Shown here: positions 6,326 to 6,737 of the stretch, piece by piece | Numbering within the stretch: the stretch's first letter is position 1 | How the letters are laid out: each line of letters opens with the position of its first letter | NCBI GenBank assembly: GCA_945870475.1 | Contig: CAMBSR010000126.1 | Coordinates: 1 to 6,737 of the forward strand | From: Phycisphaera mikurensis NBRC 102666 | GTDB lineage: Bacteria > Planctomycetota > Phycisphaerae > Phycisphaerales > SM1A02 | Reading direction: 5' to 3' | Length of the DNA: 6,737 bases | Program-made: the position numbers and the translations under genes | The notes under the pieces: model-generated | Databases searched by the model: none | What the model saw: the letters and a program-made list of their open reading frames with translations, nothing else | What the model was told of the DNA's origin: nothing

Positions 6326-6737
6326 GCTCGCTGACTGATTCGATCCAGAAGATTCGTGACTCGCTCTCCAAGCTCGGCAAGCGCGGCGGTTCCGCCGAAG
6401 GCGGCTCCGAGGGCTCGGGCGGCGCAGGCGGCAAGTTTGACCCCAAGGCGGCCGTGGCATGGGTGAAGACCCATCCCCTGATCGTCGCCGCCGTGGCGCT
6501 CATGGTGATCGCCCCGGTCACTGCATGGTGGTTCGCAAGCGACATCCATGCCGCCAACGACGAGGCCGCAAGCAAGCGGGCCCAGGAAATGACCGCCCTC
6601 GAGAAGCTCGAGAAGTCGACGGTGGAGATCTCGCTTCCCGGCGTCGCCACGGAGCAGAAGGTCGGCGTCGTCAACGAGAAGGCCGTGGAGGCGTACAAGC
6701 AGCTCGCGCAGAAGCTGCACGGCGATTCCGTGGCGAT
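6322..6737 (+). CDS. Bitopic membrane protein, probable pilus platform (PilO-position) subunit, 3' truncated by the window
   Basis: This frame starts with GTG at 6322, overlapping the TGA of the pilM-like gene (GTGA), and stays open for 138 codons to the window edge. GGAG at 6311-6314, inside the upstream gene, is a suitable Shine-Dalgarno. Residues 1-23 form a basic amphipathic helix (SLTDSIQKIRDSLSKLGKRG). A Gly/Ser-rich linker (23-37) and WVKTHPLIVAAVALMVIAPV (47-66, membrane helix to about 72) follow, then an Ala/Glu/Lys-rich helical region likely to be coiled coil (75-101) outside the membrane. The short cytoplasmic N-terminus, single anchor and following coil match PilN/PilO-type platform subunits. 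Because the preceding protein already carries the PilN-like part, PilO, or the PilO-like Amuc_1100 architecture of Akkermansia pilus operons, is the best guess. The sequence itself does not prove it, and the C-terminal domain is not in the window. Confidence 0.8.
   Translation, partial: MSSLTDSIQKIRDSLSKLGKRGGSAEGGSEGSGGAGGKFDPKAAVAWVKTHPLIVAAVALMVIAPVTAWWFASDIHAANDEAASKRAQEMTALEKLEKSTVEISLPGVATEQKVGVVNEKAVEAYKQLAQKLHGDSVA

Noticed and set aside
3920..6460. Very long minus-strand open frame (846 codons) opposite the pilM-like gene
   Set aside because: Its translation is a His/Asp/Arg/Ala/Leu-rich composition with no domain, and it mirrors the strong codon bias of the plus-strand gene, whose family motifs are clear. 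Stop codons are simply rare in this antisense frame at high GC.
1..6737. Search for a defence system, CRISPR array, mobile element or RNA gene
   Set aside because: I found no repeated spacer-like units, terminal inverted repeats with a transposase, nuclease or reverse transcriptase motifs, or tRNA-like cloverleaf in any part of the window.

Overview
The window is very GC-rich, and its third codon positions are strongly G/C biased, which leaves long open frames on the non-coding strands. Two features suggest a planctomycete, probably class Phycisphaerae. One is a PilM ATPase fused to a membrane-anchored PilN-like part. The other is a short S1-domain protein whose acidic leader and tail recall planctomycete S1 proteins. 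This placement is inferred from recalled family features, not from a search.

Layout. Bases 1-2577 hold three plus-strand genes of unknown function in a probable operon: a helical soluble protein whose start is uncertain and may lie outside the window (19-555), a 454-residue membrane protein with about six membrane segments (628-1992), and a 192-residue soluble protein (1999-2577). Shine-Dalgarno signals are poor or absent here, so coupled or leaderless-style initiation is likely. Bases 2581-3879 hold a minus-strand gene for a four-domain S1 RNA-binding protein. Its stop codon lies 3 bases from that of the upstream convergent gene. Bases 3880-4150 are a divergent intergenic region with a plausible -10 box and several short inverted repeats.

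Bases 4151-6325 encode the PilM-PilN-like fusion, a cytoplasmic actin-like ATPase of the type IV pilus or type II secretion inner-membrane platform. The join falls at an INLSP motif that matches the usual PilN N-terminal motif, followed by one membrane helix, an extracytoplasmic domain and an 80-residue Gly/Ser/Ala-rich insert. Its stop overlaps a GTG start at 6322 for another bitopic membrane protein that runs off the right edge and is the best candidate for the PilO-position partner. Together the last two genes look like the start of a type IV pilus platform operon.

I saw no tRNA or rRNA gene, CRISPR array, insertion sequence or defence system. The most notable content is the unusual architecture of the pilus platform; the three unknown genes on the left are ordinary uncharacterised genes.
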